Source of the DNA: Oscillospiraceae bacterium
GTDB taxonomy: Bacteria > Bacillota > Clostridia > Oscillospirales > Acutalibacteraceae
NCBI GenBank assembly: GCA_009779455.1
Contig: WREG01000119.1
Coordinates: 1-6,250, forward strand
Direction of reading: 5' to 3'
Length of the DNA: 6,250 bases
Notes under the pieces: generated by a model
Database searches by the model: none
Told to the model about the DNA's origin: nothing
What the model saw: the letters and a program-made list of their open reading frames with translations, nothing else
Made by a program: the position numbers and the translations under genes
Part shown: piece by piece, positions 1-6,187 of the stretch
Numbering within the stretch: the stretch's first letter is position 1
Layout: every line of letters begins with the position of its first letter

Positions 1-357
1 ATAGATGAAATTCAGGCAATGCTTGACGACATTGCCCGGGAAATTCCTGATGACTTTTTTCAGCATCTGAACGGCGGCGTTATCCTGCTTGACGAATGCA
101 AGCCCCACCCGAAAAGCTCGGGGGATTTATACATTATGGGCGAATACCACAACAGCCGCGATATGGGGCGGCATATCTGCATCTATTACGGCTCTTTCAT
201 GCGGATGTACGCCCGCGCGTCAGAGAGCGTGCTGCGGAGAAAGCTGCGCGACACGCTCCTTCATGAATTTACCCACCATCTGGAATCCCTCGCCGGGGAG
301 CGCGGGCTTGAAATCAGGGACCGCATCGAAATGGAAGAATACCTTGACAGGATTTAG
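1..357 (+). CDS. Zincin-like metallopeptidase family protein (5' end outside window)
   Basis: The frame is open from base 1 (it begins IDEIQAMLDDIAREIP) to TAG at 355-357, so the ATG at 19 is probably internal and the true start lies a few codons upstream of the window. Counting from that ATG, an HExxH zinc-binding motif (HEFTHH) lies at residues 82-87, followed by LESLAGERGLE. Earlier landmarks are a FFQHLNGGV segment near residue 13 and a YIMGEYH...YYGSF stretch at 38-59. This arrangement matches the small clostridial proteins of the Zincin_1 (PF06262-like) metallopeptidase family, of about 115-130 residues. They are cytosolic, with no signal peptide or membrane segment, and their substrates are unknown. 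The HExxH makes zinc binding likely; peptidase activity is inferred. The next gene starts 16 bases after the stop, so co-transcription is plausible, but no functional link is known. Confidence 0.8.
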   Translation: MDEIQAMLDDIAREIPDDFFQHLNGGVILLDECKPHPKSSGDLYIMGEYHNSRDMGRHICIYYGSFMRMYARASESVLRRKLRDTLLHEFTHHLESLAGERGLEIRDRIEMEEYLDRI

Positions 358-373
358 GATATAGGAGGTTATT

Positions 374-2950
374 ATGAAAAAGCTGCTTAACGGCGAATGG
401 GAATTTAAAAATGTCAATGACGGGGATTGGCTGCCCGCGAATGTGCCGGGCTGCCATTATCTCGACCTTTTGGCTCTTGATATGATACCCGACCCTTTTT
501 ACGGCACAAACGAAAAAGACGTTTATTGGGTGGCCCTTGCGGACTGGGAATACAGCCGCGTTTTTGACGTTTCGGAGGACGAGCTTTGTTGCGACAAAAT
601 CCTTTTAAGCTGCGATATGCTCGACACAATCTGCGAGGTTTTTATAAACGAAAAACCTGTGGGCCGCGGCGAAAACTGCCATGCAAAATACAGCTTCGAC
701 GTAAAAAGCGTCCTTGATTCGGGCGAAAATACGGTAAGGATAGTTTTCCGCTCGCCCGTGAATTACGTAAAAGAAAAATACGCCCTTGAAAAAACCCCGA
801 AAAACATGAACGGCCAGAGCGGCATAACCCACATAAGGAAGCCCCAATGCCATTTCGGCTGGGACTGGGGCCCCGTCCTGCCGCCCAGCGGCATCACGCG
901 GGACATATACCTTGAATTCATAAAAACGGCGAAAATAGATGACGTGCAAATAAGCCAAAGCCATGAAAACGGCAAGGTCATGGTCAGGGTCTGCGCTGAT
1001 ATTGAAACTTTTAACGATTCCGATATAGATTGCATTATTTCGCTGGCAGGCCCGGACGGAGCCGTTACAGAGCAAAAAAACGGGCCGGAATGCTCCTTCC
1101 TTGTTGAAAACCCGGAGCTTTGGTGGACGGCGGAATTATCTGAAAAGGACGAGCAGCCCCTTTATGCCGTAAACGCCCGTATTTCAGATAAAAACGGGCT
1201 TATAGACGAAAATACGAAAAAAATCGGGCTGCGGACAATCGAGCTGAACCGCGGAAGGGACGAATACGGCAGCAATTTCCAATTTGTTTTAAACGGCGTC
1301 CCGATGTTCATAAAAGGCGCGAACTGGATACCCGCAGATTCCTTTATAACCCGCTTTGATTCCGAAAAATTGAAATATGCCCTTGACGCGGCGCGGTTTT
1401 CAAATATGAATATGCTGCGGATATGGGGCGGCGGCTACTACGAGAGCGATGAAATGTATGAGGAATGCGACAGGCGCGGCATACTCCTCTGGCAGGATTT
1501 CGGGTTCGCCTGCCAGCCTTACCCCTTCTTTGACGGCGGCTTTTTGGAGAACGTAAAGCGCGAAATCGAATACAACGTGAAAAGGCTCCGCCACCACGCC
1601 TGTCTTGCAATATGGTGCGGCAACAACGAGATAGAGGCCATGTCCACGCTTTGGAAATTCAATATCAAATATGTTAAATGGACGGAAAAATTCTTCTACG
1701 GCATTCTTGAACCCGAAATAAGGAAATATGACGGCGCGACCCCGTATATCCCCGGCTCCCCCTGCGGCATGGCGCACAACAAGGGCGTGGGCAAGGACAA
1801 CGTGGGCGACACCCACCTCTGGGCCGTGTGGCACGGGCTTCAGCCCATGGATTATTACAGGAAGCGCTTCACGCGCTTTTGCAGCGAGTTCGGCTTTGAA
1901 TCCCTGCCCGACATAAAAACGATAGAGCGCTTCGCGGAACCGGGGGACTACAGCCTTGACAGCGAGGTTTTCACCGCACATCAAAAATGCTGGAGCGGCA
2001 ACAGGAAAATGGTCTATTATATAGCGCCGCGGTTCCTCCTGCCCGAAAATTTCGAGGATTTCATCTACCTTTCCCAAATTGCCCAGATGGAATGCGTCAG
2101 CGACGCCACGGAGCATTGGCGGAGGAACAAAGGCCGCTGCAACGGCTCAATGTACTGGCAGATGAACGACTGCTGGCCCGTCTGCTCCTGGGCGGGGATG
2201 GATTACTACGGCAATTACAAAGCCCTGCAATACGCCGCCCGCCGTTTCAACGCGCCCCTTTCGGTCTCAATTCAAGACGGCAGGTACAAAACTAAAATAT
2301 TCGTTTTAAACGACACGGACAAAGAGCAGAAAGCGCGGGTTGAATATAAAATATTCGATTTTGAAAAAGGCGTTTTGAAAGAGGACGGTTTTTGGCTTAA
2401 AATAGCCCCCGTTAAAAACAAAGCGGCCTATGTGTTCGAGATGGAAAAATTTGTGCGGGGATTCGATTTGAAAAGAACGGGGATCATAGCGCAATTAATA
2501 CAAAACGGCGAAATAATCTCCGAAAAAACCGCTCTTTTCTATAAAGAAAAGGAGCTGAACCTGCCGAAAGCGAACTTAAAACATGAAATATGCATAAATA
2601 ATGAAAAACTTGAAATAACCGTGGAAACGGACAGTTTCGCGCGGCTTGTGCGAATCGAAAGCCTGTTGTCCCCCCTGCCCTTCTCCGACAATTACTTCGA
2701 TCTCCTGCCCGGAGGCCGCAAAACGGTGGCAATGCCCCTTGACGGAAAATTCGCGCCGGGAGAACAGGCCGAAAGCATAAGGGTTTTCAGCTGTTCTGAC
2801 GTAAAACCGGGCAAAAGCGAATTTCTCGGCAAAATTGAAAGGGCGAAAATATTTTTTGCGCCCATGAATTTCGGCGGCTGGATTGTGTATAAACAAAGCC
2901 CGCGGGATTTTAATCTAAAAGCCTTTGATTCGAAAGCAAAAAAACACTGA
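374..2950 (+). CDS. Beta-mannosidase, glycoside hydrolase family 2
   Basis: This 858-residue protein removes terminal beta-linked mannose from the non-reducing ends of manno-oligosaccharides by a retaining mechanism. An AGGAGG at 363-368, 5 bases before the ATG, fixes the start. Layout: N-terminal sugar-binding jelly roll (about 1-180, with the family signature HFGWDWGPVLP at 160-170), Ig-like domain (about 190-290), TIM barrel (about 291-620), C-terminal Ig/beta-sandwich domains. The acid/base is probably Glu419 in WCGNNE (414-419) and the nucleophile Glu505 in SEFGF (504-508). The YWQMNDCWPV block at 594-603, typical of GH2 mannosidases, is intact. Length is normal for the family (about 800-870). 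No signal peptide is visible, so the enzyme should be cytoplasmic and act on imported oligosaccharides. No sugar transporter or second glycosidase lies in the window. Another GH2 activity is possible but much less likely given the mannosidase-specific blocks. Confidence 0.93.
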   Translation: MKKLLNGEWEFKNVNDGDWLPANVPGCHYLDLLALDMIPDPFYGTNEKDVYWVALADWEYSRVFDVSEDELCCDKILLSCDMLDTICEVFINEKPVGRGENCHAKYSFDVKSVLDSGENTVRIVFRSPVNYVKEKYALEKTPKNMNGQSGITHIRKPQCHFGWDWGPVLPPSGITRDIYLEFIKTAKIDDVQISQSHENGKVMVRVCADIETFNDSDIDCIISLAGPDGAVTEQKNGPECSFLVENPELWWTAELSEKDEQPLYAVNARISDKNGLIDENTKKIGLRTIELNRGRDEYGSNFQFVLNGVPMFIKGANWIPADSFITRFDSEKLKYALDAARFSNMNMLRIWGGGYYESDEMYEECDRRGILLWQDFGFACQPYPFFDGGFLENVKREIEYNVKRLRHHACLAIWCGNNEIEAMSTLWKFNIKYVKWTEKFFYGILEPEIRKYDGATPYIPGSPCGMAHNKGVGKDNVGDTHLWAVWHGLQPMDYYRKRFTRFCSEFGFESLPDIKTIERFAEPGDYSLDSEVFTAHQKCWSGNRKMVYYIAPRFLLPENFEDFIYLSQIAQMECVSDATEHWRRNKGRCNGSMYWQMNDCWPVCSWAGMDYYGNYKALQYAARRFNAPLSVSIQDGRYKTKIFVLNDTDKEQKARVEYKIFDFEKGVLKEDGFWLKIAPVKNKAAYVFEMEKFVRGFDLKRTGIIAQLIQNGEIISEKTALFYKEKELNLPKANLKHEICINNEKLEITVETDSFARLVRIESLLSPLPFSDNYFDLLPGGRKTVAMPLDGKFAPGEQAESIRVFSCSDVKPGKSEFLGKIERAKIFFAPMNFGGWIVYKQSPRDFNLKAFDSKAKKH

Positions 2951-2977
2951 TATACCGTTTGACGCTAAAAATTCAGG

Positions 2978-3538
2978 CTAGCGGTCCAAAATTTTCAGGT
3001 TTTTCAATATCTTCATCAAAGGGAAAAACAGCGCCGCCGTTACCGCCGAATTTATTATGCCTTTCAGCAGGTTGAACGGGATAATGGCCGGGACGAGCAT
3101 CTGTTTCACGGCTTCTGCCGGCACGCCTAAAAATCTCGGCGTTATTATAAGGTTCCAGGGGATCATAAACAATACCATTAAGACGGTACCCGCCAATAAC
3201 CCCGTTATAATCGAGACTTTGGATTTCATCTTTTTCCTTATGAGCCCGGCGGTCAGAATGAATATCCCCGACGCGAAAAAATGCATTACAAAGCCTATGG
3301 CGCCCGTGTCGCTGACCGTGAAAACCTCAATAAAACACGCGGCAAAAAGCATGGCGAGCCCGTATAAGGGCCCGAAAAGGACGGCGCCTATCAATATCGG
3401 GATATCGCCCATGTCATATGTCAAAAAATTGGCTGTCGGTATCAGCGGGAACCGCACGAACACCATCAATACCACGGACATTGCGGCAAGCATTCCGCAG
3501 GACGCCAGCTTAATAAGGTTTTCCATGTTGTTTTTCAT
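2978..3538 (-). CDS. ribU: Riboflavin ECF transporter S component, RibU-like
   Basis: A 186-residue hydrophobic protein with about six membrane helices; it is the substrate-binding S component of an energy-coupling factor (ECF) transporter for riboflavin. Visible family landmarks are the first helix with small residues for contact with the T component (GMLAAMS, 15-21), YDMGDIPILIGAVLFGPLYG at 41-60 (compare the YDxxD.P.LIG..FGP block of RibU), and PFNLLKGIINS at 154-164. The shared ATPases and EcfT are not in the window and are presumably encoded elsewhere. The ATG at 3536-3538 is chosen because AAGGCGG (3547-3553) lies 8 bases upstream; the next Met, at residue 5, has no such site. The specificity call rests on both the sequence and the FMN riboswitch directly upstream, which should turn the gene off when FMN is plentiful. 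It converges on the beta-mannosidase gene with a 27-base gap. Confidence 0.92.
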   Translation of the reverse strand: MKNNMENLIKLASCGMLAAMSVVLMVFVRFPLIPTANFLTYDMGDIPILIGAVLFGPLYGLAMLFAACFIEVFTVSDTGAIGFVMHFFASGIFILTAGLIRKKMKSKVSIITGLLAGTVLMVLFMIPWNLIITPRFLGVPAEAVKQMLVPAIIPFNLLKGIINSAVTAALFFPLMKILKNLKILDR

Positions 3539-3556
3539 TAAAATAACCGCCTTTTT

Positions 3557-3590
3557 AAATAAAATAACGCCGGAATCATCTTCAGGCGTT
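3557..3590 (-). terminator. Intrinsic terminator of the FMN riboswitch expression platform
   Basis: Read on the - strand, AACGCC (3590-3585) pairs with GGCGTT (3571-3566). After one T/C mismatch the stem continues with GAA/TTC, closing a five-base loop. The run ATTTTATTT (3565-3557) follows directly. The hairpin lies between the FMN aptamer and the ribosome binding site of ribU, where a transcription attenuator is expected. Its 5' arm plus loop side (CCTGAAGAT, 3586-3578) is also complementary to the 5' strand of aptamer helix P1, so it can be captured by an antiterminator. Confidence 0.82.
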
Positions 3591-3672
3591 GTTTTTTAAC
3601 ACAGGCGCGATAAATAAATATCAGCGTTCAACTGTTTTAAACATCTTCTCTCATCCGGACTGTAACTGTCGG

Positions 3673-3704
3673 TATCGGAATAATGCCAATTTTCATATCG
3701 GAAT
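3673..3704. repeat. 9-base direct repeat inside the riboswitch P5/L5 region
   Basis: TATCGGAAT occurs at 3673-3681 and again at 3696-3704 (+ strand reading), a period of 23 bases. On the - strand the unit is ATTCCGATA, the 3' strand of helix P5. The second copy lies in the inserted L5 hairpin, which suggests the insertion arose by local duplication and offers a second partner for the P5 5' strand ATCGG (3718-3714). Confidence 0.75.
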
Positions 3705-3708
3705 TGAC
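3685..3708 (-). other. Extra stem-loop inserted in L5 of the FMN riboswitch
   Basis: Between CGGTG (3716-3712) and ATTCC (3681-3677), which are normally about two bases apart in the RFN consensus, 30 bases are present. Most of them fold as GTCAATT (3708-3702), a ten-base loop, and AATTGGC (3691-3685), a 7-bp stem with one G-U pair. The hairpin is seen in the sequence; that it forms as an L5 appendage rather than disrupting P5 is inferred. Confidence 0.7.
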
Positions 3709-3813
3709 GCGCACCGATTCAACAAATCAATAAAATTGATTTTGCTCGCGGACTATGACCGCCGGTCGGGAATTTCACCCTGCCCTGAAGACTGTATTCG
3801 GTTGTTGTCAATA

Positions 3814-3842
3814 ATAATAGCACATCCATTATATAAAATCAA
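3814..3842 (-). promoter_or_regulatory. Sigma-A-type promoter of the riboswitch-ribU transcript
   Basis: On the - strand TTGATT (3842-3837, 4 of 6 to TTGACA) is followed after 17 bases by TATTAT (3819-3814, 5 of 6 to TATAAT). Initiation near 3807 would place the start about 12-15 bases before helix P1 of the aptamer. An overlapping TATAAT at 3833-3828 is an alternative -10 but lacks a good -35 at the right distance. Confidence 0.62.
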
Positions 3843-3881
3843 GGTTTTTTTATTCATTCATGCGTTTAATGTGATTTTGGG

Positions 3882-3896
3882 GGGCAAATCCTGCCC
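3882..3896 (-). other. Short GC hairpin just after the citrate-synthase-like gene
   Basis: GGGCA and TGCCC are separated by five bases directly after the stop codon at 3900. The position suits a transcript end, but the stem is only 5 bp and no T-run follows on the - strand, so it would be a weak terminator at best. If it leaks, readthrough transcripts enter the FMN riboswitch. Confidence 0.25.
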
Positions 3897-3899
3897 GAC

Positions 3900-5318
3900 T
3901 TAAATATTAAATGATGTTATCAGCCCATCCAATTCCTCATCGCTGATAACCGTCTGCCTCCCCGCCGCATACTGCCCATCAACCCATTCTTTGACCCGCG
4001 CCACAAGCGGGTCTTTTTTGTCAATGAGCCCCTTTGATTTAACAATCTGTTTTATTCTTTCCGGAAGGGGTTCATTTCGGCTTCTATCACCTGTCAACTT
4101 GTAATAGCCGTTAATCCAAAAAGCTATCCCCGCCAAGCCGGACACATCACTGACAACCACGGCAGGGGCACGGCCCAGTATTTTCTCGGAATCGAAAATA
4201 TTGTATATTTCCTGATCCTTGAGCAATCCGTCTGCGTGTATTCCGGCACGGGTGACGTTGAAATTTTTGCCGACAAACGGCGTCATGGGCGGGATTTCGT
4301 AAGCCGTCTCATTCGACATATATTCCGCGAGTTCGGTTATGGCTTTCGTGTCCATGCCGTCGAGCGTACCCTTCAGCGACGCGTATTCGAACACCATAGC
4401 CTCCAGCGGGACGTTGCCCGTCCGCTCCCCTATCCCGAGAAGCGAGCAATTGACCGCGCCCGCGCCGTAAAGCCACGCGGTGGAGGCGTTGACGACGCCC
4501 TTGTAGAAATCGTTGTGCCCGTGCCATTCGATCATTTCGCTTTCAAAACCCGCGTAATGCTGCAAGCCGTAGACCGTACCCGGAACGCTCCGCGGCAGGG
4601 CCGCGCCGGGATAAGGCACTCCGTAGCCCATAGTGTCGCAGGCCCTTATTTTTACAGGCATACCGCTTTCGTCGGACAGCGCTTTCAAAGCCCGCGCCAA
4701 CGGTATCACAAAGCCGTAAAAATCGGCGCGGGTTATGTCCTCAAAATGGCATCTGGGACGCAACCCGGCGTTCAGGGCTTCTTTTACAATGGCCGTATAT
4801 TTTTCCAAAGCCTTTTTCCTGTCAAGCCCCATCTTGCTGAATATATGGTAATCGGAACAACTGAGCAATATGCCCGTCTCTTTTACGCCGAGGTCGCGGA
4901 CGAGCAGGAAATCCTCCTTGACGGCGCGTATCCATGTTGTTATTTCCGGGAATTCGAAGCCCAGTTCCATGCACTTTTCGATGGCTTCCCTGTCCTTTTG
5001 CGAATATGCGAAAAATTCGCACTGCCTTATTATCCCGTTTTCGCCGCCCAGTTTGTGCAAAAGCGCGTAAATATCGGCTATCTGCCCCGCCGTATAAGGC
5101 GTGCGGGACTGCTGGCCGTCGCGGAAGGTGGTGTCGGTTATGTAAACCCTCTCCGGCATGTTCATAGGCACGCGCCGATAATTGAAAGCCGTTTTCGGCG
5201 GCTCCGTATAGGGATAGATACTGCGGAACAGCTCCGGGCTTTCGACCTCCTGCAACTCGTATTTGTACTTGGCCTGCTCCAGCAGGTTGCTTTTGGGGTT
5301 GATTTTGATGTAAGACAT
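3900..5318 (-). CDS. Probable Re-citrate synthase / 2-isopropylmalate-synthase-like DRE-TIM metallolyase
   Basis: A 472-residue cytosolic enzyme of the DRE-TIM metallolyase superfamily (isopropylmalate, homocitrate and Re-citrate synthases), which condenses acetyl-CoA with a 2-oxo acid. Visible motifs: DTTFRDGQQ at 62-70 (catalytic Arg66 and metal ligand Asp67 by family analogy), HFEDITRADF at 191-200, metal-binding HGHND at 266-270, GIGERTGN at 295-302, and GIHADG at 359-364. The C-terminal LeuA regulatory domain of true 2-isopropylmalate synthases (about 130 residues) is missing, and there is an extension of about 55 residues before the barrel. No leuB, leuC or leuD gene is nearby. This architecture resembles the clostridial group linked to Re-citrate synthase (Clostridium kluyveri type), which makes citrate for glutamate synthesis in anaerobes. 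The substrate is inferred; isopropylmalate or homocitrate synthase remain possible. AAGGAG (5324-5329) lies 5 bases before the ATG. The upstream DUF3307 gene ends 33 bases away, so they probably share a transcript. Confidence 0.85.
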   Translation of the reverse strand: MSYIKINPKSNLLEQAKYKYELQEVESPELFRSIYPYTEPPKTAFNYRRVPMNMPERVYITDTTFRDGQQSRTPYTAGQIADIYALLHKLGGENGIIRQCEFFAYSQKDREAIEKCMELGFEFPEITTWIRAVKEDFLLVRDLGVKETGILLSCSDYHIFSKMGLDRKKALEKYTAIVKEALNAGLRPRCHFEDITRADFYGFVIPLARALKALSDESGMPVKIRACDTMGYGVPYPGAALPRSVPGTVYGLQHYAGFESEMIEWHGHNDFYKGVVNASTAWLYGAGAVNCSLLGIGERTGNVPLEAMVFEYASLKGTLDGMDTKAITELAEYMSNETAYEIPPMTPFVGKNFNVTRAGIHADGLLKDQEIYNIFDSEKILGRAPAVVVSDVSGLAGIAFWINGYYKLTGDRSRNEPLPERIKQIVKSKGLIDKKDPLVARVKEWVDGQYAAGRQTVISDEELDGLITSFNI

Positions 5319-5351
5319 GATTTCTCCTTAAAATTCTATTTTTAATTTCTG

Positions 5352-6098
5352 TTAGGGTATATGCAAATACAGAGCCGCCCCGGCGATGGCGGCCAGCAGA
5401 CTGATCATCGTCCCGATGATGTATTGCTCGGCGAATTCTTTGTTTTTTGATATTTTATCATACCGTGTCGCTGTTTTCGCCGCTATCACAAAGCCGATTG
5501 TCCCGTATTGAGCCGACAAAATAAGGATAACGGTCAAATATCTTTCCAACAGGCCTATTTTGCGCCCCGCTTTTAAGTCGTTCGATTCCGTATTGTTTTT
5601 TTTATTGTAAATTTTTTGCGTTATTACATTTACCGGCCTGCCTAGGAAAATAAACAGGCAGGCAAGCCGCAACAGCTGTTCTCCGGGCAAGCCGACATTC
5701 AAACCTGTGTATAGTTTATCAATATAATCTCCGGGCTTGGAAAATGCAACATTGGCATTAGTTGCACAAAAATATGCAGCCAATAAGATTGTCATCATGT
5801 GAAATGCCTGATCCGCGAACAATAAAATTGTTTTGCTTTTTATGTATTGCTGTATTTTGCTTTTAACTAGATCGACAATAAAATGTAATATCGGAACAGT
5901 AAAGATGTATGGCCATCCGTTTTTCATGTTGAAAAACAAGGCAAAAGGCGCAATGGCCGCAGCAAAATAAACAGCGCCATGGCAAAGCATTGTTTTTATG
6001 TCCTCATCCTTGTATTTCGCCATTTTGTCGGATTGGAAATAAAAATCGGCTAAAAAATGTGCTGTTAACAAAACGGCGAAAATTAATTTGTAGTCCAT
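5352..6098 (-). CDS. DUF3307 family integral membrane protein
   Basis: With the ATG at 6096-6098 the protein has 248 residues and about six hydrophobic helices (roughly 4-22, 40-57, 62-80, 93-111, 141-156, 186-206, 225-246). Conserved polar residues lie within the membrane segments: HFLADFYFQ at 14-22, His40, HFIVD at 72-76, and DQAFH at 96-100. The C-terminal part carries GRKIGLLERYL (178-188), QYGTIGFVIAAK (197-208) and EQYIIGTMISLL (224-235), as in the long form of DUF3307 proteins. The His/Asp pattern suggests metal or proton chemistry in the bilayer, but no function is established and I assign none. The frame extends upstream to a TTG at 6189-6191, adding 31 residues; that N-terminus resembles nothing I know, and the helix with HFLADF fits naturally at the ATG start, so the shorter form is preferred. 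The segment looks more AT-rich than the neighbouring enzyme gene, and the citrate-synthase-like gene follows 33 bases downstream. Confidence 0.82.
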   Translation of the reverse strand: MDYKLIFAVLLTAHFLADFYFQSDKMAKYKDEDIKTMLCHGAVYFAAAIAPFALFFNMKNGWPYIFTVPILHFIVDLVKSKIQQYIKSKTILLFADQAFHMMTILLAAYFCATNANVAFSKPGDYIDKLYTGLNVGLPGEQLLRLACLFIFLGRPVNVITQKIYNKKNNTESNDLKAGRKIGLLERYLTVILILSAQYGTIGFVIAAKTATRYDKISKNKEFAEQYIIGTMISLLAAIAGAALYLHIP

Positions 6099-6107
6099 TT
6101 TTATAAT

Positions 6108-6116
6108 CCATCCTTT
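6108..6116 (-). promoter_or_regulatory. Ribosome binding site deciding the DUF3307 start
   Basis: AAAGGATGG on the - strand ends 9 bases before the ATG at 6098 and supports that start. A similar AAAGGATG lies about 8 bases before the alternative TTG at 6191, so initiation there cannot be excluded by the ribosome binding site alone. Confidence 0.55.
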
Positions 6117-6123
6117 ATAAATT

Positions 6124-6173
6124 TTTGCGAAGCACAAAATTTGCAGTTTGAAAGAATAGCAGCGCTTTGCAAA
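6124..6173. repeat. Inverted repeat in the leader of the DUF3307 gene
   Basis: TTTGCGAAGC (6124-6133) and GCTTTGCAAA (6164-6173) are complementary over 10 positions with one G-T pair, around a 30-base loop. It fills most of the 89-base gap between the partial gene at the right edge and the DUF3307 ATG. On the - strand no T-run follows, so it is not a typical terminator; it could be an operator or an mRNA leader hairpin. If the TTG start were used, this segment would be coding. Confidence 0.4.
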
Positions 6174-6187
6174 CGCGGCGTAATTTT

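Larger units (their letters stand above)
3641..3795 (-). promoter_or_regulatory. FMN riboswitch (RFN element) controlling ribU
   Basis: On the - strand the conserved blocks appear in order: closing helix P1 5' strand TCTTC (3791-3787); AGGGCAGGGTGAAATTCCCG (P2/L2, about 3786-3767); ACCGGCGGT...AGTCCGCGAGC (P3, about 3766-3743); a variable hairpin with arms AAATCAAT and ATTGATTT (about 3742-3724); P5 starting at ATCGGTG (3718-3712) and closing with ATTCCGATACCGACAG (3681-3666); P6 with AGTCCGGATGAGA; and P1 3' strand GAAGA (3648-3644). This is the RFN aptamer that binds flavin mononucleotide, and it sits about 100 bases upstream of a riboflavin transporter gene. With the downstream terminator it should act as an FMN-off switch by premature termination. 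One departure from consensus is that the L5 segment GGTG-(aa)-ATTCC is split by about 28 extra bases. Confidence 0.96.

Noticed and set aside
1400..2116. 238-codon - strand frame inside the beta-mannosidase gene
   Set aside because: It is antisense to the TIM barrel of the GH2 enzyme, which carries both catalytic glutamates in the + frame; no domain or ribosome binding site supports it.
2951..2995. Possible bidirectional terminator between the converging beta-mannosidase and ribU genes
   Set aside because: Only a broken pairing (ACC/GGT plus GCTA/TAGC with a seven-base bulge) can be drawn, with no proper T-run after it on either strand.
3057..3599. 180-codon + strand frame opposite ribU
   Set aside because: It is antisense to a well-supported membrane protein gene, runs into the terminator region, and its translation resembles no family I recognise.
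3828..3833. Perfect TATAAT on the - strand as the main -10 box
   Set aside because: No good -35 lies 16-18 bases upstream of it, whereas TTGATT-17-TATTAT nearby fits both elements; it is kept only as an alternative.
3589..3903. 104-codon + strand frame across the riboswitch leader
   Set aside because: The sequence is explained by a conserved FMN aptamer and its promoter on the other strand; there is no protein-like pattern.
4236..5345. 369-codon open frame on the + strand opposite the citrate-synthase-like gene
   Set aside because: It lies almost wholly antisense to a gene with clear family motifs, its product is Arg/Val-rich with no recognisable domain, and it has no convincing ribosome binding site. 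It is a shadow of the codon bias of the real gene.
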